Of a stretch of DNA of 64,000 bases, positions 1 through 8,561 are shown in pieces. The DNA comes from an uncultured Prevotellaceae bacterium (GTDB lineage: Bacteria > Bacteroidota > Bacteroidia > Bacteroidales > Bacteroidaceae): contig CACZBS010000005.1 of the NCBI GenBank assembly GCA_902779455.1, positions 1 to 64,000 on the forward strand. The letters run 5' to 3'. Both the position numbers and the translations under genes were made by a program. The notes under the pieces are model-generated. The model was not told where the DNA came from and made no database searches. It saw only the letters and a program-made list of their open reading frames with translations. Each line of letters opens with the position of its first letter. Positions within the stretch are counted from its first letter, which is position 1.

Positions 1-344
1 ATCTCCGTTCTCTGTAGATGGTTCCCCAATGCTTCCACATCAGTATCATAGCTATCAAGGATGACCCGTCCTTCCTTGTCTATCACAGACACTCGAAGTC
101 CCTCCATCTGATGATGTATAACATAATCGCGAAATAGCCGGCTACAGCTCATACTATCCTTGCCTACCGTCTGCACCATCTCATAGTTGTACATCTGCAG
201 TCGTGAATGATGAATATCAATCTTATACTCCTTTTCACGCTTATACTGATATACGCTAAAACATATAGCAAAGAGCAGAAACACACCACCGATGCTTAGC
301 AGTAAATTACGTTGAAAGGATTTACTTTTCAAAGCAGTAGCCAT
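1..344 (-). CDS. Sensor histidine kinase, N-terminal part (cut by window edge)
   Basis: Reading leftwards from the ATG at 344 gives MATALKSKSFQRNLLLSIGG and onward without a stop to base 1, so the frame is open and runs off the window. After a short basic N-terminus there is one hydrophobic membrane segment at about residues 13-32, ending in VYQYKREKEY. The polar stretch that follows, still open at the edge, fits the extracytoplasmic sensor region of a Bacteroidota PhoR-type kinase. The HAMP, DHp and ATPase domains are not in view, so the kinase call rests on the context: its start overlaps the end of the OmpR-type response regulator by 23 bp, the usual arrangement of a two-component pair. 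The signal sensed cannot be inferred. Confidence 0.72.
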   Translation of the reverse strand, partial: MATALKSKSFQRNLLLSIGGVFLLFAICFSVYQYKREKEYKIDIHHSRLQMYNYEMVQTVGKDSMSCSRLFRDYVIHHQMEGLRVSVIDKEGRVILDSYDTDVEALGNHLQRTE

Positions 345-1005
345 AACCTACACGTGTTTTTATCTGTTTGCCATAATGGCCTATCTTCTTACGTAATCTG
401 GTGATGTTCACGTCCACCGTGCGGTCAAGAACCAGCACATCCTGTGGCCAACAATACTTCAATAAGTCTTCCCGAGAAAACACCTTGTTAGGATGTTGGA
501 GAAAGAAAGACAACAATTCAAATTCCAGTTTGGTGAATTCTAGTTCCTTTCCGTCGCATATTACAGTCTTGGCATTCAAATCAACCATAATTCCTTCGTA
601 AGCAATCTTATTATCAACAGCAGTAGAAACCGTTTGCTGCAATTGAGTACGTCTGAGTACAGCCTTAACCCTAGCCTTCACTTCTTTCATACCCAATGGC
701 TTGGCAATATAGTCGTCAGCACCGATATTCAATCCTTTTACCAAATTGTCCTCACTGTCGAGTGCCGTAATGAAGATAATGGGAATCTGTGTCGTAGCGG
801 GATCGTTCTTTAGTCTGCGCGCCATCTGGAACCCCGACATTTCTCCCATCATAACATCTAGCAGAATAAGCGAATAATCTTGTAGGGGTAGTTCCAGTGC
901 CTCCTCTGCTGAATTGGCTGTAACCACCTCAAAACCTTCATTCTCGAGGTTATATTGCAGTATTTCACAGATATCCTGCTCATCATCTACAACAAGTATC
1001 TTCAT
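322..1005 (-). CDS. OmpR/PhoB-family response regulator
   Basis: This is a DNA-binding response regulator of a two-component system. The receiver domain spans residues 1-115. It has the acidic pair VVDDEQD (D8, D9), the phospho-acceptor D50 in ILLDVMMG, a Thr in FITAL and the Lys in IAKPLG. The C-terminal winged helix (about 130-225) ends in DRTVDVNITRLRKKIG and the typical TRVGYGYCFEK. I start it at MKILVVDDE (1005) rather than the upstream ATG at 1023, because the -7 box lies at 1028-1035 and the upstream start would fall at or before the transcription start. It precedes and overlaps the histidine kinase gene. The gene is visibly more AT-rich than most of the window. The target regulon is unknown. 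Confidence 0.93.
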   Translation of the reverse strand: MKILVVDDEQDICEILQYNLENEGFEVVTANSAEEALELPLQDYSLILLDVMMGEMSGFQMARRLKNDPATTQIPIIFITALDSEDNLVKGLNIGADDYIAKPLGMKEVKARVKAVLRRTQLQQTVSTAVDNKIAYEGIMVDLNAKTVICDGKELEFTKLEFELLSFFLQHPNKVFSREDLLKYCWPQDVLVLDRTVDVNITRLRKKIGHYGKQIKTRVGYGYCFEK

Positions 1006-1027
1006 AATTCTTCTGAATTTCAAGGCG

Positions 1028-1035
1028 CAAAGTTA
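1028..1035 (-). promoter_or_regulatory. -7 promoter box of the two-component operon
   Basis: On the minus strand this reads TAACTTTG, matching the Bacteroidota sigma-A -7 consensus TAnnTTTG. It lies 23 bp upstream of the chosen response regulator start. Confidence 0.65.
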
Positions 1036-1348
1036 TATACTTTTTCCGAAAAATAGAAAGGATTTATATTACAATGTTATTAAATCTCAATATAGCAGGT
1101 GCTTTTGCATGATAATTATTGATTTACGTAAGTGTTCAGCCGCCTTTTCAAATTCGAGGGAATGATCTAGATGGTGCATCAGCAACTTTCTTCACACGCT
1201 GTGCTGTGCTTGCTCTGGTTACCCTATAAATTAGTTTGATACTCTATATAATGCTTGCCAAAGTGTCTCTGAATGTCATGATTTTATATGAGGTGATACT
1301 TAAAAAAACGTAAATAGATAACCAAAATTTGTTCAGACGGAAAAGAAA
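1036..1348. other. Gene-free AT-rich stretch
   Basis: About 310 bp between the regulator promoter and the tRNA terminator. No convincing open frame, RNA gene or repeat is visible. The sequence is AT-rich compared with the rest of the window. Confidence 0.5.
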
Positions 1349-1376
1349 AAGGAGTTACGATTTCTCGTAACTCCTT
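1349..1376 (-). terminator. Rho-independent terminator after tRNA-Asn
   Basis: A perfect 12-bp stem (AAGGAGTTACGA / TCGTAACTCCTT) with a 4-nt loop. On the minus strand it is followed by a T-rich run (complement of AAAAGAAAAA), and it lies 11 bp downstream of the tRNA. Confidence 0.8.
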
Positions 1377-1386
1377 GATTTTAAGG

Positions 1387-1460
1387 CGCTTCAGGATGGG
1401 CTTGAACCAACGACCCCCTGATTAACAGTCAGGTGCTCTAACCAACTGAGCTACTGAAGC
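1387..1460 (-). tRNA. tRNA-Asn (GUU)
   Basis: The reverse complement folds as a tRNA: a 7-bp acceptor stem GCTTCAG/CTGAAGC, D arm GCTC...GAGC, anticodon arm CCTGA-CTGTTAA-TCAGG with anticodon GTT, a 5-nt variable loop, and T arm GTTGG-TTCAAGC-CCATC. The T stem has a T:T mismatch at its second pair. CCA is not fully encoded. A strong hairpin terminator follows. Confidence 0.93.
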
Positions 1461-1601
1461 AGTGCGTTCGTTTTCTCGATTGCGGGTGCAAAGGTACGAC
1501 GAAAATTTTAATTGTGCAAACTTTTTGGGGATTTTTTTTGCTGAAACTCTAAATTTTTACAAAAAAGCGGGCGAAAGGGCTGTTTTTCGGGGATAAAGAC
1601 G

Positions 1602-1609
1602 TATCTTTG
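1602..1609 (+). promoter_or_regulatory. -7 promoter box of the S41 peptidase gene
   Basis: TATCTTTG followed by CATCG, matching TAnnTTTGCA. It lies 16 bp before the upstream ATG (1626) and 46 bp before the preferred start (1656). Confidence 0.65.
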
Positions 1610-1655
1610 CATCGCCTAAGAGGGCATGAAGAATAAAAAAGTAATAAGGAAAGAT

Positions 1656-3326
1656 ATGAAACGTTTGTTGCTTTGCTTGTCTGTCGTGTTGAGTCAGTTG
1701 TCCGTGGGCGTGGCTCAGGGCAACCATAATCTGGAGGTGGGCAAGCAGCTTGACATCTTCAATGCGCTGTACAGCCAGTTGGACATGTTCTATGTGGACA
1801 CCCTGAATCCTGTGCAGACGATGACGGCGGGCATCCGCGGGATGCTGCGCTCGCTGGACCCCTACACGGAGTATTATCCTGAGGAGGAGACGAAGAATCT
1901 GGAGATGATGCTGACGGGCAAGTATGCGGGCATCGGGGCGCTGGTGAAGTATCACCTGGGCTTGAAGCGTGTGGTCATCGACGAGCCCTATGAGGGCATG
2001 CCGGCCCAGGAGGTCGGGGTGCGTAAGGGCGACATCATCCTGTCGATTGACGACTCGGTGATGACGGACAAGACGGTGAGCTACGTGAGCAGCCATCTGC
2101 GTGGCGATCCTGGTACGACGTTTGTGCTGAAGGTGAAGCGTCCGTCGACGGGCAAGGAGATGAAGTTCCGCATCACGCGGCGCAACATCCAGCTGCCGGT
2201 GCTGCCGTACTACGGGATGCTGGGCGACTCGGTGGGCTATATCAACCTGAACCAGTTTACGGAGGGGTGTGCGCGCGAGGTGCGCCGTGCCTTTGTCGAC
2301 CTGAAGAAGCGTGGCGCCCGCTCGCTGGTGTTCGACCTCAGGAGCAACGGCGGCGGCTCGGAGATGGAGGCTGTCGACATCGTGAACCTGTGGGTGCCGC
2401 AGGGCCAGACGGTGGTGGAGAACCGTGGCAAGGTGAAGCAGGCGTGCCGTACGTACAGGACGCGGCTGGAGCCGGTGGACACGGTGATGCCGCTGGCGGT
2501 GCTGGTGAACGAGGAGACGGCGTCGGCGAGCGAGATCACGGCGGGTGCGCTGCAGGACTTGGACCGCGCGGTCATCATTGGCACGCGTACTTACGGCAAG
2601 GGGCTGGTGCAGGTGCCGCTGGACCTGCCTTACAATACGAACGTGAAGATCACGACGTCGAAATACTATATCCCCTCGGGCCGCTGCATCCAGGCCATCG
2701 ACTACAACCGCAAGGACGGTGCGGCCTATCGTGAGCGTACGCCCGACTCGCTGACGCATGTGTTTCGGACGCGTGGGGGCCGCGAGGTGCGCGACGGCGG
2801 TGGCATCACGCCCGACGTGGAGGCTAAGAACGACACGATGGCCAACATCGTCTACTACCTGTCGGGCACGGGCCTGGACTCGACGGAGGTGATGTTCGAC
2901 TGGGTGGTCGACTATATCGCGCGGCATGAACAGGTGGACGAGCCGTCGCGCTTCCACCTGACGGAGCAGGACTGGCAGTCGTTCCGCCAGCGGGTCATCG
3001 ACAGCGGCTTCACGTACGACGCGATGTCGCGCAAGCAGTTCGACGAACTGGTGAAGACGGCCAAGTTCGAGGGCTATTACGACGATGCCCGCGAGCAGTT
3101 CGACGCGCTCTCGGAGCGGCTGCGGCATGACGTGGCCGAGGAGCTCGACAAGCATCGCGAGACGATCCAGCAGATCCTGGAGCTCGACATCCTTTCGGCC
3201 TATTATTATCAGAGGGGGACGATCGAGGCTGGCCTGGGCTACGACAAGCAGGTGGGCGAGGCGCTCCGGCTGATGGGGCGGCCGGACGAGTATCGCCGGA
3301 TGCTGATGCCGAAAGGGGCGGAATGA
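1656..3326 (+). CDS. S41-family C-terminal processing peptidase (CtpA-like)
   Basis: Periplasmic serine protease of the S41/CtpA family, which cleaves C-terminal tails of exported proteins. A signal peptide (MKRLLLCLSVVLSQL..AQG) precedes the N-terminal helical domain. A PDZ domain follows (KYAGIGALV ... VRKGDIILSID). The peptidase core carries the catalytic Ser in ETASASEI and the general-base Lys in TYGKGLVQ. The C-terminal region is long and charged. I prefer the ATG at 1656, which has AAGGA upstream and directly begins the signal peptide. The in-frame ATG at 1626 would leave a leader of only about 10 nt. The gene appears monocistronic. A 22-bp repeat array lies downstream. Confidence 0.92.
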   Translation: MKRLLLCLSVVLSQLSVGVAQGNHNLEVGKQLDIFNALYSQLDMFYVDTLNPVQTMTAGIRGMLRSLDPYTEYYPEEETKNLEMMLTGKYAGIGALVKYHLGLKRVVIDEPYEGMPAQEVGVRKGDIILSIDDSVMTDKTVSYVSSHLRGDPGTTFVLKVKRPSTGKEMKFRITRRNIQLPVLPYYGMLGDSVGYINLNQFTEGCAREVRRAFVDLKKRGARSLVFDLRSNGGGSEMEAVDIVNLWVPQGQTVVENRGKVKQACRTYRTRLEPVDTVMPLAVLVNEETASASEITAGALQDLDRAVIIGTRTYGKGLVQVPLDLPYNTNVKITTSKYYIPSGRCIQAIDYNRKDGAAYRERTPDSLTHVFRTRGGREVRDGGGITPDVEAKNDTMANIVYYLSGTGLDSTEVMFDWVVDYIARHEQVDEPSRFHLTEQDWQSFRQRVIDSGFTYDAMSRKQFDELVKTAKFEGYYDDAREQFDALSERLRHDVAEELDKHRETIQQILELDILSAYYYQRGTIEAGLGYDKQVGEALRLMGRPDEYRRMLMPKGAE

Positions 3327-3615
3327 ACGCATGTTTTGTAAAGTTTATTCGCAACGTAATCCGTAAAACATCTAATCGCTTATAAATCAGTCGTTTGCTG
3401 AATGTGAGAAAAAGAAGCGGCGCTTTTCGATGAGAGAAGTGCCGCTTTTTGATGCGAGAAGCGGTCCTTTTTGACCAGAGAAGCGGCGCTTTTCCGGGGG
3501 TGGGGGAGTGCGCGTAAACATTTATGACAGTATTTTTGGCTTTCTTTGTAGCCGTGCCGATGGGTGCCGGCGAAAAATTTTCACCAATATATTTGCGGGA
3601 ATGAAAAAAAATGTG
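3327..3615. other. Intergenic region with repeat array before rimP
   Basis: No gene seen. It holds the 22-bp repeat array at 3412-3495 and AT-rich promoter-proximal DNA. Confidence 0.5.
3412..3495. repeat. 22-bp tandem repeat (AAGCGGCGCTTTTC family), about 3.8 units
   Basis: Units starting GAAGCGGCGCTTTTC, GAAGTGCCGCTTTTT, GAAGCGGTCCTTTTT and GAAGCGGCGCTTTTCC recur every 22 bp. Each unit carries an imperfect dyad (GAAGCG..GCGCTTTTC). A segment GAAGTGCCGCTTTT also occurs near 24250, so this is a dispersed family. Confidence 0.8.
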
Positions 3616-3623
3616 TACCTTTG
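3616..3623 (+). promoter_or_regulatory. -7 promoter box of the rimP-nusA-infB operon
   Basis: TACCTTTG followed by CACCC, the extended Bacteroidota -7 motif. It lies 73 bp upstream of the rimP ATG. Confidence 0.7.
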
Positions 3624-3696
3624 CACCCGTTCAGTGGAATGAGGGGCTTGCAAGAGCTCCTCATTTCTGTTATAAATCATCAAATTGTGTGTGTGA

Positions 3697-4170
3697 ATGA
3701 TCGTTAAGGACACATTAAGAACAGTAGTGGAAGAGTGGCTCCGTGAGAAGGGCGACTACTTCCTTGTGGACATCCAGATGGACGGTGGCGACGAACGGAT
3801 CGTCATCGAAATCGACAATGCCGACGGCGTGTGGATTGAGGACTGCGCTGAGCTGAGCCGCTATCTGCAGGAGAAGCTGGGCGACGACCTGGGCGACTAT
3901 GAGCTCGAGGTGGGCTCGGCCGGGCTGGGTCAGCCGTTCAAGGTCGAGCAGCAGTACATGAACCACGTGGGCGACCAGGTGGAGGTGCTGACTGCCGAGG
4001 GCCAGAAGCTGGTCGGCACGCTCAAGTCGGTCGACGGCCGCCGCTTCACGGTCACCACTCAGGAGAAGCGCGTGCCCGAGGGCCGGAAGCGCCCGGTGAA
4101 GGTGGATGTCGACCGCGACTTCTCGATGGACGAGGTGAAGTCGGTGAAGTATGTGCTGAATTTCAAATAA
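3697..4170 (+). CDS. rimP: Ribosome maturation factor RimP
   Basis: RimP helps 30S subunit assembly in the cytoplasm. The 157-residue product has the usual two-domain length. The N-terminal domain includes VDIQMDGGDERIVIEIDNADGV and IEDCAELSRYL. The GSAGLGQPFK segment matches the family's EVSSPGLDRPL-type motif, and the C-terminal SH3-like domain (about 85-157) contains VEVLTAEGQKLVGTL. Together with nusA 10 bp downstream and infB after that, the order rimP-nusA-infB is the classic translation/transcription operon, which makes the call secure. Confidence 0.95.
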   Translation: MIVKDTLRTVVEEWLREKGDYFLVDIQMDGGDERIVIEIDNADGVWIEDCAELSRYLQEKLGDDLGDYELEVGSAGLGQPFKVEQQYMNHVGDQVEVLTAEGQKLVGTLKSVDGRRFTVTTQEKRVPEGRKRPVKVDVDRDFSMDEVKSVKYVLNFK

Positions 4171-4180
4171 GTAACGATAT

Positions 4181-5440
4181 ATGGCAACAAAAAAAGACGC
4201 GAAGGGTCCCAGCATGTTTGAGACCTTTCAGGAGTTTAAGGAGACGAAGAACATCGACCGTACGACGCTGGTGAGCGTGCTCGAGGAGAGCTTCCGCAAC
4301 GTGCTGGCCAAGATGTTCGGCTCGGACGAGAACTTCGACGTGATTGTGAACCCCGACAAGGGCGACTTCGAGATCCACCGCCACCGCATCGTGGTCGCTG
4401 ACGACGAGGTGCAGGACGAGAACCGCGAGATCTCGCTGAGCGACGCCCTGAAGATTGAGCCCGACTACGAGGTGGGCGAGGAGGTGTCCGAGGAGGTCGA
4501 CTTCACGAAGTTTGGCCGCCGCGCCATCCTCAACCTTCGGCAGACGCTGGCCTCGAAGATACTTGAGCTCGACCACGACGCCCTCTATCAGAAGTATAAG
4601 GACAAGGTCGGGACGATCGTCTCGGGCGAGGTCTATCAGATGTGGAAGCGCGAGGTGCTGCTTATGGACGACGAGGGCAACGAGCTCCATCTGATGAAGG
4701 GCGACCAGATCCCTGCCGACACGTATCGCAAGGGCGAGACCATCCGCGCGGTGGTGAAGGAGGTGAACAACGAGAACAACAATCCCCGCATCATGCTGTC
4801 GCGCACGAGCCCCGAGTTCCTCAAGCGCCTGCTGGAGGCCGAGGTGCCCGAGATTGCCGACGGACTGATCGCCATCCGCAAGGTGGCCCGCATGCCGGGT
4901 GAGCGCGCCAAGGTGGCCGTCGAGAGCTTCGACGACCGCATCGACCCCGTCGGCGCCTGCGTGGGTGTGAAAGGTTCGCGCGTGCACGGCATCGTGCGTG
5001 AGCTGCAGAACGAGAACATCGACGTCATCAACTATTCGTCGAACACGCAGCTCTTCATCCAGCGCGCCCTGTCGCCCGCCAAGGTGACCGAGATCAAGCT
5101 CGACCCGGAGAACCACAAGGCCGAGGTCTACCTGCAGCCCGAGGAGGTCAGCCTGGCCATCGGTAAGGGCGGCATGAACATCAAGCTGGCCTCGATGCTG
5201 ACCGAGTACACCATCGACGTGTTCCGCGTGGTGCAGGATGCCGACGACGACGAGGACATCTACCTCGACGAGTTCAGCGACGAGATAGACCAGTGGGTCA
5301 TCGACGCCATCAAGGCCCTCGGCTACGACACGGCCAAGGAGGTGCTCAACGCTCCTCGCGAACTGCTCATCGAGAAGGCCGACCTGGAGGAAGAGACCGT
5401 CGACCACCTGCTCGAGGTGCTGCGTGCAGAATTCGAGTGA
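4181..5440 (+). CDS. nusA: Transcription termination/antitermination protein NusA
   Basis: NusA binds RNA polymerase and nascent RNA and modulates pausing, termination and antitermination. Its N-terminal RNAP-binding domain (about 1-125) includes SVLEESFRNVLAKMFG. An S1 domain follows (about 135-200), then KH1 and KH2 (about 225-350) with ACVGVKGSRVHGIVREL and the GKGGMNIKLA loop. The acidic tail has the helix-hairpin-like AIKALGYDTAKEVL. It starts 10 bp after rimP. Its stop codon is followed 4 nt later by the first copy of the heptad-repeat family. Confidence 0.96.
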   Translation: MATKKDAKGPSMFETFQEFKETKNIDRTTLVSVLEESFRNVLAKMFGSDENFDVIVNPDKGDFEIHRHRIVVADDEVQDENREISLSDALKIEPDYEVGEEVSEEVDFTKFGRRAILNLRQTLASKILELDHDALYQKYKDKVGTIVSGEVYQMWKREVLLMDDEGNELHLMKGDQIPADTYRKGETIRAVVKEVNNENNNPRIMLSRTSPEFLKRLLEAEVPEIADGLIAIRKVARMPGERAKVAVESFDDRIDPVGACVGVKGSRVHGIVRELQNENIDVINYSSNTQLFIQRALSPAKVTEIKLDPENHKAEVYLQPEEVSLAIGKGGMNIKLASMLTEYTIDVFRVVQDADDDEDIYLDEFSDEIDQWVIDAIKALGYDTAKEVLNAPRELLIEKADLEEETVDHLLEVLRAEFE

Positions 5441-5444
5441 GCGA

Positions 5445-5580
5445 GGGAAAAGTGAATAGTGAAAAGTGAAGAATTTGCTTCCGCTGTTCACGTGTGTGCA
5501 GAGAAATAATCAGAATAATAATAAAAATGAATAGAAAGAAGTGCGGAAGCAAATTCTTCACTTTTCACTATTCACTTTTA
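5445..5580. repeat. Inverted pair of heptad-repeat elements between nusA and infB
   Basis: The left arm (about 5445-5483) is heptads GTGAATA, GTGAAAA, GTGAAGA plus the cap AATTTGCTTCCGC. The right arm (about 5543-5579) is its reverse complement, with at least 37 matching bases. The loop of about 60 bp is AT-rich. The left arm starts 4 nt after the nusA stop codon and the right arm ends about 10 nt before the infB start. In RNA the pair would form a very long hairpin in the middle of an essential operon. Confidence 0.9.
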
Positions 5581-5590
5581 CCTTAAAATT

Positions 5591-8476
5591 ATGGGCATCA
5601 GATTAAACAAAGTATTAACAGAACTGAATATAGGACTTCAAACGGCAGTTGATTTCCTGAAGAAAAAAAGCAGTCTGGGCGAGATTCGCGACGACGCCAC
5701 CACGAACACCAAGATCAGCGACGAGCAGTATGCTGCACTCGTCCAGGAGTTCAGTGGCGACAAGGCCGTGAAGACCCAGGCAGGCATGCTCTTCCCCAAG
5801 AAGGACAAGAAGAAGGCGGCGCCCGCCAGCGCGCAGCCCGAGGCCAAGGCCATCACGAAGACTGAAGAGCAGATGGCCCAGCGCCAGCAGTTTAAGCCTC
5901 TGGGGAAGATTGACTTGGACGCCCTCAACAAGCCCAAGCCAGCGCCAGCTGCAGCACCGTCTGCACGCCCAGAACCCAAACCTGAGCCGAAGGCTGCTGC
6001 CGAGAGCCCGGCTCAGAGCGAACAGAAGCCGCAGAAGACGAAACAGCCCAAGGTGGAGGCGCCCCGCGTGGAGCCCGTCGCCCCGGTGGCTGAGCCCGCG
6101 CCCGCTGCACCGGTCGTCGAGCCCGAGCCGGCCCCCGTCGTCGAGACGAAGGCCGAGGAGGAGCCCAAGGCCGAACAGCCTGCCGCGCCCGCCGCACCCG
6201 CCATCTTCACCCTGAAGAGCGAGGAGAAACTGGCACCGAAGGTCAACGTGCTTGGCAAGATTGACCTCTCGGCCATCAACCAGAGCACCCGCCCGAAGAA
6301 GAAGACCAAGGAGGAGAAGCGCAAGCAGCGCGAGGAGAAGGCCGCCCAGCAGCGCCAGGCCAACGGCCAGGGCGGCGAGAAGAAGAAGCGCGAGCGCATC
6401 CGCACCGACAAGGTCGACATCGAGGCAGCTGCCAAGCAGCAGAGCCAGCAGCAGGCCAGCGGCAAGAAGAAGAACAAGGGCGGCAACCAGAACTTCAGCG
6501 ACCAGGCCCAGAGTCAGCAGGCCGGCAAGAAGGGCAAGAAGGGCCGCCAGGCCGTCAAGCCCCTGGAGGCCAACGAGGAGGACGTCGCACGCCAGGTCAA
6601 GGAGACGCTGGCCCGACTGACCTCGAAGACCACCCAAAACAAGAAGGGCGCCAAGTATCGTAAGGAGAAGCGCGACGCCGTGGCCGAGCGCATGAACGAG
6701 GAGATGGCAGCCGAGGCAGCACAGTCGAAGGTGCTGAAGCTGACCGAGTTCGTCACCGTCTCGGAGCTGGCCACGATGATGAACGTGCCCGTCGTCAAGG
6801 TCATCTCGACCTGCATGGCCATCGGCATCATGGCCTCGATCAACCAGCGACTGGAGGCCGAGACGATCAACATCGTCGCCGAGGAGTTCGGATTCACCAC
6901 CGAGTACGTCTCGGCCGAGGTGCAGAACGCCATCCACGAGGAGGCCGACGACGAGAACGACCTCGAGCCCCGCGCCCCGATCGTCACCGTCATGGGTCAC
7001 GTCGACCACGGTAAGACGTCGCTGCTCGACTATATCCGCAAGACCAACGTCATCGCCGGCGAGGCCGGCGGCATCACGCAGCACATCGGTGCCTACAACG
7101 TGACGCTGCCCGACGGCCGACAGATCACCTTCCTCGACACCCCTGGCCACGAGGCCTTCACGGCCATGCGTGCCCGCGGTGCACAGGTGACCGATATTGC
7201 CATCATCATCGTCGCTGCCGACGACTCCGTGATGCCCACCACCAAGGAGGCCATCGCCCATGCCCAGGCAGCCAACGTGCCGATGGTCTTCGCCATCAAC
7301 AAGATCGACAAGCCCGGCGCCAACCCCGACAAGATCCGAGAGGACCTGGCCAACATGAACCTCCTGGTCGAGGACTGGGGCGGCAAGTACCAGTGTCAGG
7401 AAATCTCGGCCAAGAAGGGCATCGGCGTCGAGGAGCTGCTCGAGAAGGTGCTGCTCGAGGCCGAGATGCTCGAGCTGAAGGCCAACCCGAACCGCAAGGC
7501 CACCGGCTCCATCATCGAGTCCAGTCTCGACAAGGGCCGCGGCTACGTCTCCACCGTGCTCGTCTCGAACGGCACGCTCAAGGTGGGCGACGTCGTCATC
7601 GCCGGCACCTCCCACGGAAAGATCAAGGCCATGTTCAACGAGCGCAACGAGCGCATCCAGGAGGCACGCCCCGCACAGCCCGCCATCATCCTCGGACTCA
7701 ACGGCGCACCCACGGCCGGCGACGCCTTCCACGTCATGGACTCGGAGCAGGAGGCCCGCGAGATTGCCAACAAGCGCGAGCAGCTGGCCCGCGAGCAGGG
7801 ACTGCGCACGCAGACCCGACTGACCCTCTCCGACATCTCCCACCGCATCGCGCTGGGCGAGTTCAAGGAGCTCAACCTCATCGTCAAGGGCGACACCGAC
7901 GGCTCCATCGAGGCCCTCTCGGATTCGTTCATCAAGCTCTCCACGGAGAAGATCAAGGTCAACGTCATCCACAAGGCCGTCGGACAGATCTCCGAGAACG
8001 ACGTCACGCTGGCCGGTGCCTCCGACGCCATCATCATCGGCTTCCAGGTGCGACCCTCGTCGGCTGCCCGCAAGCTGGCCGACAACGAGGGCGTCGAGAT
8101 CAACACCTACTCCATCATCTACGACGCCATCGAGGACGTCCGCTCCACCATGGAGGGCATGCTCGACAAGATCATCAAGGAGGAGGTCACGGCTCAGGTC
8201 GAGGTGCGCGAGGTCTACAAGATCTCGAAGGTCGGCACCGTCGCCGGCGCCATGGTCACCGAGGGCAAGGTGCACCGCTCCGACAAGGCCCGACTGGTGC
8301 GCGACGGCATCGTCGTCTTCACCGGCGCCATCAACGCCCTGAAGCGCTACAAGGACGATGTCAAGGAGGTGGCCACCAACTTCGAGTGCGGCATCTCGCT
8401 CGTCAACTTCAATGACATCCAGGTCGGCGACATCATCGAGACCTTCATGGAGGTCGAGGTGCAGCAGAAACTCTGA
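5591..8476 (+). CDS. infB: Translation initiation factor IF-2
   Basis: IF-2 is the GTPase that brings initiator fMet-tRNA to the 30S subunit. A long, low-complexity Ala/Pro/Lys/Gln-rich N-terminal extension (about residues 70-380) precedes the IF2_N domain ([19 protein letters not shown]). The G domain begins near 465 with G1 GHVDHGKTS, then G3 DTPGHEAF, G4 NKIDKPG and G5 SAKKG. Domains II-IV follow, with the conserved end [22 protein letters not shown] and FECGISL. At 961 residues it is long but within the range for Bacteroidota. It is the third gene of the rimP operon, separated from nusA by an inverted repeat pair. Confidence 0.97.
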   Translation: MGIRLNKVLTELNIGLQTAVDFLKKKSSLGEIRDDATTNTKISDEQYAALVQEFSGDKAVKTQAGMLFPKKDKKKAAPASAQPEAKAITKTEEQMAQRQQFKPLGKIDLDALNKPKPAPAAAPSARPEPKPEPKAAAESPAQSEQKPQKTKQPKVEAPRVEPVAPVAEPAPAAPVVEPEPAPVVETKAEEEPKAEQPAAPAAPAIFTLKSEEKLAPKVNVLGKIDLSAINQSTRPKKKTKEEKRKQREEKAAQQRQANGQGGEKKKRERIRTDKVDIEAAAKQQSQQQASGKKKNKGGNQNFSDQAQSQQAGKKGKKGRQAVKPLEANEEDVARQVKETLARLTSKTTQNKKGAKYRKEKRDAVAERMNEEMAAEAAQSKVLKLTEFVTVSELATMMNVPVVKVISTCMAIGIMASINQRLEAETINIVAEEFGFTTEYVSAEVQNAIHEEADDENDLEPRAPIVTVMGHVDHGKTSLLDYIRKTNVIAGEAGGITQHIGAYNVTLPDGRQITFLDTPGHEAFTAMRARGAQVTDIAIIIVAADDSVMPTTKEAIAHAQAANVPMVFAINKIDKPGANPDKIREDLANMNLLVEDWGGKYQCQEISAKKGIGVEELLEKVLLEAEMLELKANPNRKATGSIIESSLDKGRGYVSTVLVSNGTLKVGDVVIAGTSHGKIKAMFNERNERIQEARPAQPAIILGLNGAPTAGDAFHVMDSEQEAREIANKREQLAREQGLRTQTRLTLSDISHRIALGEFKELNLIVKGDTDGSIEALSDSFIKLSTEKIKVNVIHKAVGQISENDVTLAGASDAIIIGFQVRPSSAARKLADNEGVEINTYSIIYDAIEDVRSTMEGMLDKIIKEEVTAQVEVREVYKISKVGTVAGAMVTEGKVHRSDKARLVRDGIVVFTGAINALKRYKDDVKEVATNFECGISLVNFNDIQVGDIIETFMEVEVQQKL

Positions 8477-8496
8477 CCTCGCAGCCATACATAAAG

Positions 8497-8541
8497 AGAC
8501 CGGGCACGGCGCTTCCTTCAGCGTCATGCCCGGTCTTCTTT
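8497..8541 (+). terminator. Terminator after infB
   Basis: A 10-bp stem AGACCGGGCA / TGCCCGGTCT with further pairing inside (CGGCGC..), followed by the T-rich run TTCTTTCTTTG. It lies about 20 bp after the infB stop and ends just before the convergent LRR gene. Confidence 0.85.
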
Positions 8542-8561
8542 CTTTGAGCGTTGGCAATGTC

